This document shows, piece after piece, positions 1 through 8,377 of a stretch of DNA of 64,000 nucleotides. The stretch comes from Bacillus sp. AZ43 (GTDB lineage: Bacteria > Actinomycetota > Actinomycetes > Mycobacteriales > Geodermatophilaceae): the NCBI GenBank assembly GCA_004570425.1, contig SPQJ01000015.1:1-64000 (forward strand), in the 5' to 3' direction. The stretch's first letter is position 1, and every line of letters begins with the position of its first letter. The notes under the pieces are model-generated. The model was given only the letters and a program-made list of their open reading frames with translations, searched no databases and had not been told where the DNA came from. The position numbers and the translations under genes were made by a program.

Positions 1-796
1 GATCTGCCGAGGGGTCGCCGGGCGCGGGCGCGGCGCACGCGGCCGGGACGGGGCCCAGGGCGTCGGCGCCGTCGACGGCCGGTCCGCCCGCGCAGGTGAG
101 CGCCGTCCGGAGGTCGTCGGTGCGGGCGCCGATGTCGGCCAGCAGGGTCAGGGACCGGCCGACCGCGTCGGCGGCGTCACCGGGGACGACGGCCTGCAGC
201 CCGGAGAGGCCACCGGACTGGCCGGCGGCCCAGCCGGAGAGGACGTCGAGCGGCCCGCCGTCACCGGTGTCGACCGCCCGGTCGGCCAGCCAGGCCGCGC
301 CCTCGCGGGTCTGCGCGTCCATCGTCCGCAGGGTCTCGACGACCAGCGTCGGGTCGGCCTCCCCGTCCCGGACCAGCTGCTCGACCTCGTGGAACCGGGT
401 GGTGGCGAAGTCGAGCAGGGTCCGGCCGCGGGCGTCGCCGGCCAGCGCGAGCTGGGTCTGCTCGGTGCCCCGCTTCAGGTCGTAGAGGGGGTCACCGGGA
501 CGGGCGCCGTCGGCCACCGCGACGAGACCGGCCAGCGCGGTGATCGCCATGGCCCCGCCGGCCAGGGCGGCGGTGAGGCGGCCCCGCCAGCGGGGAGGCG
601 GGCCGTCGGGGGCGCGGACGGCCAGCAGCCGGCGCAGACCCGTCGCGGGCTCGGGCTCGGGCGTGCGGACGGCGGCCATCGCGACCAGCCGGGCCCGGGT
701 GGCGGCGCGGAACGCCGGGTCGGGCTCCCCGTCGAGCGCGGGCCCGAGCTCCTGGAGGCGCGCGACGAGGGCGTCCTCGCGGTCTCGCACGCTCAT
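1..796 (-). CDS. DUF5667-type, RsbN-like putative anti-sigma factor (3' end outside window)
   Basis: Starts at ATG 796 with a good ribosome site (GGAGG, about 7 bases upstream). The C-terminus lies beyond base 1. The N-terminus is charged and helical (MSVRDREDALVARLQELGP). One hydrophobic segment (around LTAALAGGAMAITALAGLVA) is followed by DGARPGDPLYDLKRGTEQ, the hallmark of DUF5667 proteins, and then a long helical extracytoplasmic part. In Streptomyces the membrane protein RsbN has this layout, is encoded beside sigma BldN and holds it inactive. Here it lies directly downstream of a BldN-like sigma gene on the same strand, so an anti-sigma role is inferred from family and position. Membership is judged by eye. 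Confidence 0.8.
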   Translation of the reverse strand, partial: MSVRDREDALVARLQELGPALDGEPDPAFRAATRARLVAMAAVRTPEPEPATGLRRLLAVRAPDGPPPRWRGRLTAALAGGAMAITALAGLVAVADGARPGDPLYDLKRGTEQTQLALAGDARGRTLLDFATTRFHEVEQLVRDGEADPTLVVETLRTMDAQTREGAAWLADRAVDTGDGGPLDVLSGWAAGQSGGLSGLQAVVPGDAADAVGRSLTLLADIGARTDDLRTALTCAGGPAVDGADALGPVPAACAAPAPGDPSAD

Positions 797-911
797 GCCC
801 TGCCTCCGGTCCCCGTACGTCCCCAGCGGTGGGCGATCGGCGCACCCCGCTGCGGACGGTCCAACGAGGGCGCAGGGTATTCGGTTACGGCCCCGACGAA
901 GCGCATTCCGC

Positions 912-1607
912 TCACCGCAGACCGTCCGGCAGCAGACCGGCGAGGCGTCGCACGGCGCGGTGCTGCAGCGCCTTGATGGCGCCGTCCTTCTTGCCCATGA
1001 TCTGCGCGGTCTCCGACACCGACAGACCGTGGATGAAGCGCAGCACGATGCACTCCTGCTGCTCGCTCCCGAGCTGCTGCACGCAGGCCAGCAGCTCCCG
1101 GTTGGTGAGGTGGGCCACCACGGCGTCCTCGGGACCGTCGGTGGCCCGGTCGGCGTCGCGCATGTCGGCCGTCGCGACCTCCAGCCGGAACCGGCTGCTC
1201 TTCACGTGGTCGCGGATGATGTTGCGCGCGATCGTGACCAGCCACGCGCCCACGTCCCGGCCCTGGAAGGACAGCGAGTCGATCCGGCGTAGCGCCCGCA
1301 CGAACGTCTCGCTGGTCACGTCCTCGGCCGTCGCCCGGTCGCCCACCCGGTGGTAGACGTAGCGGTGGACCATGGTCACGTAGTGGTCGTAGAGCCGGCC
1401 GAACGCCTCGGCGTCACCCTGCTGCGCCTGGTGCACCAGCCCCCACACGTCCACGCCGGCCGGGTCGGGGGCGACACCGGCCAGGTCGGCGTCCACCTCC
1501 GCGGCGGGGAGGGCCTCCGCGCTCGCCCGCGGGAACGGCGTCGGCCGTGCCGGTGCGGGAGGGGACGTGGCGGCGGGCGGCCGCTCCGCGTCCAGGGGGT
1601 GCGGCAT
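912..1607 (-). CDS. BldN-like ECF RNA polymerase sigma factor
   Basis: A sigma-70 family factor of 231 residues that redirects RNA polymerase. Start chosen at ATG 1607 (MPHPLDAERPP); the open frame further upstream has no sigma-like sequence. An unstructured Pro/Ala N-terminus of about 60 residues precedes sigma region 2 (AFGRLYDHYVTMVHRYVYHR, TAEDVTSETFVRALRRI, GAWLVTIARNIIRDHVKSS). Region 4 follows (LGSEQQECIVLRFIHGLSVS, then ETAQIMGKKDGAIKALQHRA). From memory, these segments closely resemble Streptomyces BldN, including its N-terminal extension. The next gene on the strand is a DUF5667/RsbN-like protein, which fits a sigma/anti-sigma pair. Targets cannot be read from the sequence. Confidence 0.9.
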   Translation of the reverse strand: MPHPLDAERPPAATSPPAPARPTPFPRASAEALPAAEVDADLAGVAPDPAGVDVWGLVHQAQQGDAEAFGRLYDHYVTMVHRYVYHRVGDRATAEDVTSETFVRALRRIDSLSFQGRDVGAWLVTIARNIIRDHVKSSRFRLEVATADMRDADRATDGPEDAVVAHLTNRELLACVQQLGSEQQECIVLRFIHGLSVSETAQIMGKKDGAIKALQHRAVRRLAGLLPDGLR

Positions 1608-1806
1608 GCGGGCGATCGACCTCCTCGTCGGCCCGCGTACCTCGACCGTTTCCCCCGCGCGTCCGGCGGGGAACGGGCGCACGATGCTGCAGGGCTGCCC
1701 CCATGGTGACAACATCGCCCCAGCCCGTCCACGCCAGCTTGCCCGAACGGACCCATCGGTGCCGGTCGGGGCGCCGGCGCCGCAGACCAGCTCCAACGGA
1801 GGAGAC

Positions 1807-3363
1807 GTGGAACAGGCAGGGACCTCGCTCGCCGAGCTCGTGCGGGCCGCCGCCCGGCGGCGCCCCGAGGCACCCGCCGTCGTGGCCGGCGACCGGCGGC
1901 TGACCTGGGCCGAGCTCGACGCCGACGTCGACCGCGTCGCGGCCGGGTTCGCCGGTCGCGACCTGGCCCGGGGCGACCGCGTCGCCATCCAGCTGCCCAA
2001 CGGCCTGGACTGGTTGCGCGCCGCCCTCGGCGCGCTGCGCGCCGGGATGGTCGTCGTCCCGGTCAACACCGCCTACACCGACCCCGAGCTCGAGTACGTC
2101 CTCACCGACTCCGGCGCGCGGCTGTTCATCACCGCCGCCGACCGCGAGGAACTGGCCGGAGTGCCGGTGTGCCCCGGCCCGCCGGAGGCCGACGGGCCGC
2201 CGCCCGAGGTGGTGGCCGACCCGGCCGCGCCGTCGTTCCTGGCCTACACCAGCGGGACGACGGGCCGTCCGCGCGGCGCGATCCTGACCGCCGGGGCGCT
2301 GCGGGCCAACCAGGAGCAGTGCCTGGCGATGACGCCGCCGCCGGTGCGCGAGGACGACCGCGTGCTCCTCGTCCTGCCGCTGTTCCACGTCTACGGGCTC
2401 AACGCCGGCTTCGGACTGGTGGCGGCGACCGGGGCGTGCGCGGTGCTCCAGGAGACCTTCGACCCCCGCGGCTCGCTGGCGCTGATGGCCGAGGAGCAGG
2501 TGACCGCCGTCCCCGGCGCCCCGCCGATGTTCCAGGCGTGGCTCGCCGCCGCGGACGCGCTCGGCAGCGACGCCGAGCTGCGCCGCGGCTTCGCCGCGAT
2601 GCGCATGGCCTCCTCCGGCGCCGCCCCGCTGCCCGAGGAGGTCTGGACGGCGATGCGCGAGCGCGCGGCGGTCACCGTCTGGGAGGGCTACGGGCTCACC
2701 GAGGCATCCCCGGTGGTGGCCAGCACGCTGGTGACCGGGCGGGCGAAGCCGAACTGCATCGGCGCCCCGCTGCCCGGTCTGGAGCTGCAGCTGCGGGACA
2801 CGGCCACGACCGACCACGACCGCGACACCGAGGAGGAGGACCCGGACGACGACTCCCTGGAGGGTCCCGGCGAGATCTGGCTGCGCGGCCCCAACCTGTT
2901 CGCCGGCTACTGGCCCGACGGTGCCGACGGCCCGGACGCCGACGGCTGGCTGGGCACCGGCGACCTCGCCTACCGCGACGCCGAGGGCGACCTGCACCTG
3001 GTCGACCGGCGCAGCGACCTGATCCTGGTGAGCGGGTTCAACGTCTACCCCGCCGAGGTGGAGCGCGTCCTCGACACCCACCCCGCCGTCGCGGAGAGCG
3101 CCGTCATCGGCATCCCGGACCCCCGCACCGGTGCGGCCGTCCGCGCGGTCGTCGTCGTCCGGCCGGGGGAGCGGCTCACCTTCGAGGAGCTCCGGGCGCA
3201 CGCCGCGGAGTCCCTGGCCCGCTACAAGGTGCCGACGTCGGTGCACTTCCTGGCCTCGTTGCCGCACTCCCTGACCGGCAAGGTCAGCCGGGCCCGGCTG
3301 CGGGAGCTCGGCCTCACCGGTCAGGACAGCGCCGAGGAGGTCGGGGTGGCCGCCGGTGGGTGA
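1807..3363 (+). CDS. AMP-dependent acyl-CoA synthetase/ligase
   Basis: Adenylate-forming enzyme of 518 residues that probably activates a fatty or other carboxylic acid to its CoA thioester through an acyl-AMP. GTG 1807 was chosen because GGAGGA lies just upstream and the reading starts in typical N-terminal sequence (VEQAGTSLAELVRAAARRRP). The P-loop-like motif YTSGTTGRPRGA is near residue 145, GYGLTEASPVV near 294, and GTGDLAYRD then DRRSDLILVSGFNVYPAEVE near 383-415. The catalytic lysine is in SLTGKVSR near 492. An acidic insert (DTEEEDPDDDSLEG) near 338 is not typical. The glutaredoxin-like gene overlaps its 3' end by 8 bases. Substrate is unknown. Confidence 0.9.
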   Translation: MEQAGTSLAELVRAAARRRPEAPAVVAGDRRLTWAELDADVDRVAAGFAGRDLARGDRVAIQLPNGLDWLRAALGALRAGMVVVPVNTAYTDPELEYVLTDSGARLFITAADREELAGVPVCPGPPEADGPPPEVVADPAAPSFLAYTSGTTGRPRGAILTAGALRANQEQCLAMTPPPVREDDRVLLVLPLFHVYGLNAGFGLVAATGACAVLQETFDPRGSLALMAEEQVTAVPGAPPMFQAWLAAADALGSDAELRRGFAAMRMASSGAAPLPEEVWTAMRERAAVTVWEGYGLTEASPVVASTLVTGRAKPNCIGAPLPGLELQLRDTATTDHDRDTEEEDPDDDSLEGPGEIWLRGPNLFAGYWPDGADGPDADGWLGTGDLAYRDAEGDLHLVDRRSDLILVSGFNVYPAEVERVLDTHPAVAESAVIGIPDPRTGAAVRAVVVVRPGERLTFEELRAHAAESLARYKVPTSVHFLASLPHSLTGKVSRARLRELGLTGQDSAEEVGVAAGG

Positions 3364-3607
3364 ACCGGTCCCGCGGCTGCAGCTGCTGACCCGCGCCGGC
3401 TGCCACCTGTGCGAGACGGCGGCCGAGACCCTGGCGCGGATCGCCGGGGAGGCCGGGCTGGTGCCCGCGGCGGTCGACGTCGACGCCGACCCCGAGCTCC
3501 GGGCCGAGTACGGCGACCGGGTGCCGGTGGTGCTGCTCGACGGCCGGGAGCACTCCTACTTCACCGTCGACGTGGTCCGCCTGCGACGGGATCTCGGCCT
3601 CGCCTAG
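3356..3607 (+). CDS. glutaredoxin-like small thiol-redox protein
   Basis: 83 residues with a thioredoxin/glutaredoxin fold. The redox-active pair is near residue 16 in LLTRAGCHLCETA, and the cis-proline segment is DRVPVVLLDGRE. It belongs by eye to the short glutaredoxin-like (DUF836-type) proteins common in actinobacteria. The GTG start overlaps the end of the acyl-CoA ligase by 8 bases, suggesting translational coupling. Partner and substrate cannot be told from the sequence. The Rex-controlled heme operon begins about 100 bases downstream. Confidence 0.85.
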   Translation: MGEPVPRLQLLTRAGCHLCETAAETLARIAGEAGLVPAAVDVDADPELRAEYGDRVPVVLLDGREHSYFTVDVVRLRRDLGLA

Positions 3608-3706
3608 ACCCCTCGACGGGGCGGCGCCCGGGCGTCGTTAGGGTGGTCCTCACCACAGCTCCACCCGAACGGGCCCGGTCAGCGGCCCGAACGGCGTCGA
3701 CGGACT

Positions 3707-3735
3707 TTGTTCCGGCGTTCACAAGCGGCTACCGT
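3707..3735 (+). promoter_or_regulatory. rex-hem promoter with overlapping Rex operator
   Basis: TTGTTCCGGCGTTCACAA at 3707-3724 matches the published actinobacterial Rex operator TTGTGAA-N4-TTCACAA perfectly in the right arm and at TTGT of the left arm; three left-arm bases (TCC for GAA) differ. It overlaps a plausible promoter: -35 TTGTTC (3707-3712), 17-base spacer, -10 TACCGT (3730-3735). In Streptomyces Rex represses its own rex-hem operon through such a site. Autoregulation is therefore inferred, with lower affinity expected from the weak arm. Confidence 0.75.
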
Positions 3736-3815
3736 GGCCGACGCGGGCGAGCTACGCCCGCGTCCCTTTCTGTTCCGCGCCCTGCCCGCTCGGGCGCGAT
3801 CGCTGTGGAGAGCCC

Positions 3816-4475
3816 GTGATCCAGCCGCGGCCCCGGACCATCCCGGAGGCCACCGTCGCCCGCCTGGCCGTGTACCTCCGGGTGCTGACGGCGCTGGCCG
3901 ACGGCGGTCGGAGCACCGTCGCCTCGGGCGAGCTGGCCGCGGCCGCGGGGGTGAACCCCGCCGGCCTGCGCAAGGACCTCTCGCACCTGGGTCCGTGCGG
4001 CGTGCGCGGGGTCGGCTACGAGGTCCGCACCCTGCGCGACCGCATCTCCCGCGTGCTCGGCGTCGAGCGGTCCCGGGCCTGCGTGCTGGTCGGCATCGGG
4101 AACCTCGGGGCGGCGCTCGCCGACTACGCCGGCTTCGGCTCCCGCGGCTTCGAGTTCGTCGGTCTGTTCGACGCGGCACCGGCCCGGGTGGGGCAGCGGA
4201 TCGGCGGGCACGTCGTCCGCCCGGTGGACGAGCTGGAGGAGGTCGTCACGGCGACCCGGGCCTCCATCGGGGTCATCACGACACCGGCCGAGGTGGCCCA
4301 GTCGGTCTGCGACCGGCTGGCCGCGGCCGGGGTGAGGAGCATCTTGAACTTCGCGCCCGTGACCCTCACGGCGCCCCCCGGGGTCGACGTCCGCAAGGTC
4401 GACCTGTCGGTGGAGCTGCAGGTGCTGGCCTTCCTCGGCCAGCAGCGCCTCGTGTCGGTGGAGGAGCCGGCATGA
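3816..4475 (+). CDS. rex: redox-sensing transcriptional repressor Rex
   Basis: 219-residue dimeric repressor that binds NADH or NAD+ in a Rossmann domain and leaves DNA when NADH is high. The winged-helix DNA-binding part covers about residues 1-85 ([35 protein letters not shown]). The nucleotide-binding motif is [16 protein letters not shown] near residue 90. The domain-swapped C-terminal helix ends in [14 protein letters not shown]. Family members usually have KDLS(Y/H)FGEFG..G; the Gly-Pro-Cys here is a local variant. GTG 3816 has GGAG upstream. The stop overlaps the hemA start (ATGA). A near-consensus Rex operator lies ahead of it and a perfect one lies at 32085, before the reductase-nuo block. 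Confidence 0.95.
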   Translation: MIQPRPRTIPEATVARLAVYLRVLTALADGGRSTVASGELAAAAGVNPAGLRKDLSHLGPCGVRGVGYEVRTLRDRISRVLGVERSRACVLVGIGNLGAALADYAGFGSRGFEFVGLFDAAPARVGQRIGGHVVRPVDELEEVVTATRASIGVITTPAEVAQSVCDRLAAAGVRSILNFAPVTLTAPPGVDVRKVDLSVELQVLAFLGQQRLVSVEEPA

Positions 4476-5818
4476 GCCTCCTGGCGGTGGGGATCTCCCA
4501 CCAGACGGCGCCGGTGGCGCTGCTCGAGCAGTTCGCCATGGGCCCCGACGACCGGGTCAAGGCGCTGCACGAGCTGGTCGAGAGCGATCACGTCACCGAG
4601 GCGCTGGTGCTCGCCACCTGCAACCGGATCGAGGTCTTCGCGGAGGTCGCGAAGTTCCACGGCGGCGTCACCGACGTCAGCCGGGTGCTCGCCCGGCAGG
4701 CCGGGGCCACGGTCGAGGAGCTCTCGCCCTACGTCACCGTCCACTACGAGGACCAGGCCGTCGCGCACCTGTTCACCGTGGCCGCGGGCCTGGACTCGAT
4801 GGTCGTGGGCGAGACGCAGGTGCTCGGCCAGCTGCGCGCCGCCTACGCCCTCGCCCGCGAGGAGGGCACCGTCGGCCGCGCGCTGCACCCGGTCGCCCAG
4901 CGGGCGCTGCGGGTCGGCAAGCGGGTGCACACCGAGACCGGCATCGACCGGGCCGGCGCCTCGCTGGTGACCGTCGCGCTGGAGCGGGCCGAGGCGGCCG
5001 TCGGCTCCCTGCGCGGCCGCACCGTGCTCGTGGTCGGCGCCGGCTCCATGGGGGCGCTCGCCGCCACCACCCTCGCGCGCCACGGCGCCTCGGTCGTGGT
5101 GACCAGCCGCACCGAGGCCACCGCCGCGCGGCTGGCCGACGGCCTGGGCGGCCGCGCCGCGCCGATGGCCGACCTCCCGGCGGAGCTCGCCGCCGCCGAC
5201 GCCCTGGTCACCTGCACCGGCGCGACCGGCCTGGTCATCTCCACCGAGGTGGTGGCCGACGCCATGCGCGGCCGGGAGCGGCCGCTGGCCGTGGTGGACC
5301 TGGCCCTGCCGCGCGACGTCGACCCCGGTGTGGCCGGTATCCCCGGCGTGCACGTCGTCGATCTCGCCCTGCTGCAGGGCGAGCGGTCGGCCACCCCGGG
5401 GCGGCCCACCGCCGGCCCGGTCGCGGTCGACGACATCGCCGCCGCGCACGCCCTCGTCGAGGCCGAGACCGCGCTGCTGCGCGCCGAGCGGCAGGCCGCC
5501 GCGGTGGCACCCACGGTGTCCGCCCTGCGCAGCCAGGCCGCCGAGGTCGTCGACGCCGAGCTGCTGCGCCTCTACACCCGGCTGCCCGACCTCGACGCGC
5601 GCGCCCGTGCCGAGATCGCCCGCACCGTCCGTCGCGTCGTCGACAAGCTGCTGCACGAGCCGACGGTCCGCGTGAAGGAGCTGGCCGCCGGTCCCGGTGG
5701 CACCGACTACGCGGGCGCGCTGCGCGCGCTGTTCGGCCTGGGCATCGACACCCCGGTCGAGGACCTGTCCGACGCCGTGACCGTCGACCCGGAGCTGCGG
5801 GCGGGGGAGGTCTCGTGA
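4472..5818 (+). CDS. hemA: glutamyl-tRNA reductase
   Basis: Reduces glutamyl-tRNA(Glu) with NADPH to glutamate-1-semialdehyde, the first committed step of C5-pathway heme synthesis. 448 residues, a normal length. The start ATG 4472 overlaps the rex stop and gives the family N-terminus [15 protein letters not shown]. The catalytic cysteine is Cys50 in [11 protein letters not shown]. The signature [20 protein letters not shown] spans the catalytic-to-NADPH region, and the NADPH-binding motif is [16 protein letters not shown]-terminal dimerisation domain follows. The stop overlaps hemC. As the second gene of the rex transcript it should respond to redox state through Rex. Confidence 0.97.
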   Translation: MSLLAVGISHQTAPVALLEQFAMGPDDRVKALHELVESDHVTEALVLATCNRIEVFAEVAKFHGGVTDVSRVLARQAGATVEELSPYVTVHYEDQAVAHLFTVAAGLDSMVVGETQVLGQLRAAYALAREEGTVGRALHPVAQRALRVGKRVHTETGIDRAGASLVTVALERAEAAVGSLRGRTVLVVGAGSMGALAATTLARHGASVVVTSRTEATAARLADGLGGRAAPMADLPAELAAADALVTCTGATGLVISTEVVADAMRGRERPLAVVDLALPRDVDPGVAGIPGVHVVDLALLQGERSATPGRPTAGPVAVDDIAAAHALVEAETALLRAERQAAAVAPTVSALRSQAAEVVDAELLRLYTRLPDLDARARAEIARTVRRVVDKLLHEPTVRVKELAAGPGGTDYAGALRALFGLGIDTPVEDLSDAVTVDPELRAGEVS

Positions 5819-6756
5819 CCACCTCCACCGTCACCGGCACCCTGCGGCTGGGCACCCGGGGCAGCGCCCTGGCCCGCACCCAGTCGCAGACGGTCGCCGA
5901 CGCCATCACCGCCGCCACCGGCGCGCCGGTCGAGCTCGTGCCGATCGTGACCGAGGGCGACCGCTCGTCGGCCGCCATCGCCCAGCTCGGCGGCACCGGC
6001 GTGTTCGTGGCCGCGCTGCGGGAGGCCCTGCTGGCCGGCGAGGTGGACCTCGCCGTGCACAGCTACAAGGACCTGCCGACGGCGGCCGCGCCGGGGCTCA
6101 CCATCGCGGCGGTGCCCGGTCGCGAGGACCCGCGCGACGCCCTGGTCGCCCGCGACGGGCTCACCCTCGGTGAGCTGCCCGCGGGCTCGCGGATCGGCAC
6201 CGGCGCCCCGCGCCGGATCGCCCAGCTGCGCGCGCTCGGCCTGGGCCTGGAGATCGTCCCGATCCGGGGCAACGTCGACACCCGGCTGGCCCGGGTCGCC
6301 CCGGGCGACCTGGACGCCGTCGTGCTCGCCCGGGCGGGGCTCAGCCGGCTGGGACGCCTGGGCGCGGTCACCGAGACCCTCGACCCGCTCCAGGTGCTGC
6401 CGGCCCCGGCGCAGGGGGCGCTCGCTGTGGAGTGCCGCGCCAGCGACGCCCGCACCCGCGAGCTGGTCGGCCGCCTCGAAGCCCCCAGCGTGCGGGCCTG
6501 CGTGCAGGCCGAGCGCACCGTGCTCGCCGCGCTGGAGGCCGGCTGCAGCGCGCCGGTCGCTGCCTACGCCGAGGTGGCCGACGGCGAGACCGGCCCCGAA
6601 CTGTTCCTCCGCGCCTCGGTCACCGCGCTGGACGGCGGCGACGCCGTCCGCGGCTCGGTGAGCGGTGCCCCCGGCGACGCCGCGGCCCTGGGCCGCGAGC
6701 TGGCCGCGGACCTGCTCGACCGCGGTGCCGCCGAGCTGATGGCGGTCCTGCCATGA
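5815..6756 (+). CDS. hemC: hydroxymethylbilane synthase (porphobilinogen deaminase)
   Basis: Joins four porphobilinogen units into linear hydroxymethylbilane. 313 residues, typical. GTG 5815 overlaps the hemA stop. Visible motifs are [16 protein letters not shown] at the N-terminus, HSYKDLPT near residue 82, GTGAPRR and [10 protein letters not shown] in the middle, and [15 protein letters not shown]. The cofactor-anchoring cysteine is in [15 protein letters not shown], Cys about 244. The gene sits between hemA and hemD in the usual actinobacterial order. Its stop overlaps the start of a 27-codon reading frame that bridges to hemD. Confidence 0.97.
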   Translation: MTTSTVTGTLRLGTRGSALARTQSQTVADAITAATGAPVELVPIVTEGDRSSAAIAQLGGTGVFVAALREALLAGEVDLAVHSYKDLPTAAAPGLTIAAVPGREDPRDALVARDGLTLGELPAGSRIGTGAPRRIAQLRALGLGLEIVPIRGNVDTRLARVAPGDLDAVVLARAGLSRLGRLGAVTETLDPLQVLPAPAQGALAVECRASDARTRELVGRLEAPSVRACVQAERTVLAALEAGCSAPVAAYAEVADGETGPELFLRASVTALDGGDAVRGSVSGAPGDAAALGRELAADLLDRGAAELMAVLP

Positions 6757-6836
6757 GCGCGGCCGTGCGCACCCCGGACCCCCAGACCCCAACAGACGCC
6801 CGACACGTTCGGGCCGAGATCAGGAGCACGTCATGA
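6753..6836 (+). CDS. 27-residue bridging ORF between hemC and hemD (uncertain)
   Basis: ATG 6753 overlaps the hemC stop (ATGA), and the TGA at 6834-6836 overlaps the hemD ATG at 6833 (ATGA). Ribosomes ending hemC could reinitiate, read 27 codons ([14 protein letters not shown] and on) and reinitiate again at hemD. The predicted peptide is polar, without recognisable features. A short inverted repeat (GCCCGA, 5-base loop, TCGGGC) lies inside it at about 6798-6814. A role in translational coupling is inference. It may simply be a spacer that happens to be open. Confidence 0.35.
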   Translation: MSAAVRTPDPQTPTDARHVRAEIRSTS

Positions 6837-8377
6837 CGCGCAACCGCGCGACGGCAGGCCAGGCCGGCCGGGTCGTCTTCGTCGGAGCAGGCCCGGGCGA
6901 CCCCGGCATGCTCACCGCCCGGGCGACCGCGGCGCTGGCCGAGGCCGCACTCGTCCTCGTCGATCCCGACGTCTCGGGCGCCGTGCAGGACGCCGTCCGC
7001 GAGGCCCACCCGGCGCTCGAGGTGGAGACCGCCACCGGCGAGCCGACCGAGATCGCCAAGGCCGCCGTGGCCGCCGCCAAGAACGGCTCGGTCGTCGTCC
7101 GGCTCGTCGCCGGCGACCCGTACGCCGCCGACGCCGTGGTCAAGGAGGTGCTGGCCGTGGGCCGCACCTCGGTGGCCTTCGACGTCGTCCCCGGCGTCGC
7201 GACCGCCACCGCCGTGCCCGCTTACGCCGGCGTGGCCACCGGTGGGACCGCGGTGACCGCGGACCTGCGCAGCGGGGTCGACGTGACCGCGCTGGCCGGC
7301 GCGACCGCGGCCACCGGCGGCACGCTGGTGCTGCAGGGCGACGCCGCCGACCTCCCCGACGCCGCGGTGCGGCTCGTCGAGGGCGGCCTCTCCGGCAGCA
7401 CCCCGGTCGTCGTCACCACCGGTGGCTCGGGCACGGCGCAGAAGAGCGTCGTCGCCAAGCTGGCCGCCGTCGCCGAGAAGACCGCCGGCCTCGACTCGTT
7501 CACCGGGCCGGTCGTGGCCACCGTCGGCACCGCCGTCGACAAGCGCGCGCGGCTGTCCTGGTGGGAGAGCCGGCCGCTGTTCGGCTGGCGGGTGCTCGTG
7601 CCGCGCACCAAGGACCAGGCCGGCGAGATGAGCGACCGGCTGCGGGCCTACGGCGCGGTCCCGGTCGAGGTGCCGACCATCGCCGTCGAGCCGCCGCGCA
7701 GCCCCGCGCAGATGGACCGGGCCATCAAGGGCCTGGTCACCGGCCGGTACGGCTGGATCGCGTTCACCTCGGTGAACGCGGTGAAGGCCGTCCGCGAGAA
7801 GTTCGCCGAGCTGGGCCTCGACGCCCGCGCGTTCGCCGGCGTCAAGGTCGCCTGCGTCGGCGAGCAGACCGCCCAGGCCGTGCGCGACTTCGGCATCGTG
7901 CCGGAGCTGGTGCCCGCGGGTGAGCAGTCCAGCCAGGGCCTGCTCGCCGACTTCCCGGAGTTCGACGACGTCCTCGACCCGATCAACCGGGTGCTGCTGC
8001 CGCACGCGGACATCGCGACCGAGACGCTGGCCGCCGGCCTCGTCGAGCGCGGCTGGGAGGTCGACGACGTCACCGCCTACCGCACCGTGCGCGCCGCGCC
8101 GCCGGCCGCGTCGGTCCGCGAGGCGATCAAGGGCGGCGGCTTCGACGCCGTCTGCTTCACCTCGTCGAGCACCGTGCGCAACCTGGTCGGCATCGCCGGC
8201 AAGCCGCACGCCAAGACCGTCGTCGCGGTGATCGGCCCCGCCACCGCCGCCAGCGCGCAGGAGTTCGGCCTGCGCGTCGACGTCCAGCCGGAGACGGCCG
8301 CCATCGGCCCGCTGGTCGACGCGCTCGCCGAGTTCGCGGCGGCGCGTCGTGCCGAGGAGGAGGGCGAGGGCAAGTGA
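6833..8377 (+). CDS. hemD: uroporphyrinogen-III synthase fused to a degenerate uroporphyrinogen methyltransferase domain
   Basis: 514 residues in two parts. Residues 1-250 have the fold of S-adenosylmethionine uroporphyrinogen-III methyltransferase: VVFVGAGPGDPGMLT is intact and VVPGVATATAVPAYAG is recognisable. The usual GGDPFVFGRGGEE segment reads VAGDPYAADAVVKE, and the later donor-site motifs are eroded. Residues about 255-500 are the HemD synthase, which closes hydroxymethylbilane to uroporphyrinogen III (GWRVLVPRTKDQAGEMS, GWIAFTSVNAVKAV, FDAVCFTSSSTVRNLVG). Such fusions are common in actinobacterial heme operons. Synthase activity is well supported. Methyltransferase activity is doubtful because of the altered motifs. 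The stop overlaps the hemB start. Confidence 0.93.
   Translation: MTRNRATAGQAGRVVFVGAGPGDPGMLTARATAALAEAALVLVDPDVSGAVQDAVREAHPALEVETATGEPTEIAKAAVAAAKNGSVVVRLVAGDPYAADAVVKEVLAVGRTSVAFDVVPGVATATAVPAYAGVATGGTAVTADLRSGVDVTALAGATAATGGTLVLQGDAADLPDAAVRLVEGGLSGSTPVVVTTGGSGTAQKSVVAKLAAVAEKTAGLDSFTGPVVATVGTAVDKRARLSWWESRPLFGWRVLVPRTKDQAGEMSDRLRAYGAVPVEVPTIAVEPPRSPAQMDRAIKGLVTGRYGWIAFTSVNAVKAVREKFAELGLDARAFAGVKVACVGEQTAQAVRDFGIVPELVPAGEQSSQGLLADFPEFDDVLDPINRVLLPHADIATETLAAGLVERGWEVDDVTAYRTVRAAPPAASVREAIKGGGFDAVCFTSSSTVRNLVGIAGKPHAKTVVAVIGPATAASAQEFGLRVDVQPETAAIGPLVDALAEFAAARRAEEEGEGK

Noticed and set aside
389-1356. Plus-strand open frames over the first 1.3 kb
   Set aside because: They are antisense to the anti-sigma-like and sigma genes, whose motifs and ribosome sites are clear.
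1414-3267. 617-residue minus-strand open frame opposite the acyl-CoA ligase
   Set aside because: Shadow of a clear ligase gene; composition is typical of antisense frames and there are no motifs.
4124-5656. 510-residue minus-strand open frame opposite hemA
   Set aside because: Antisense to hemA with its intact catalytic motifs; no homology recognised.
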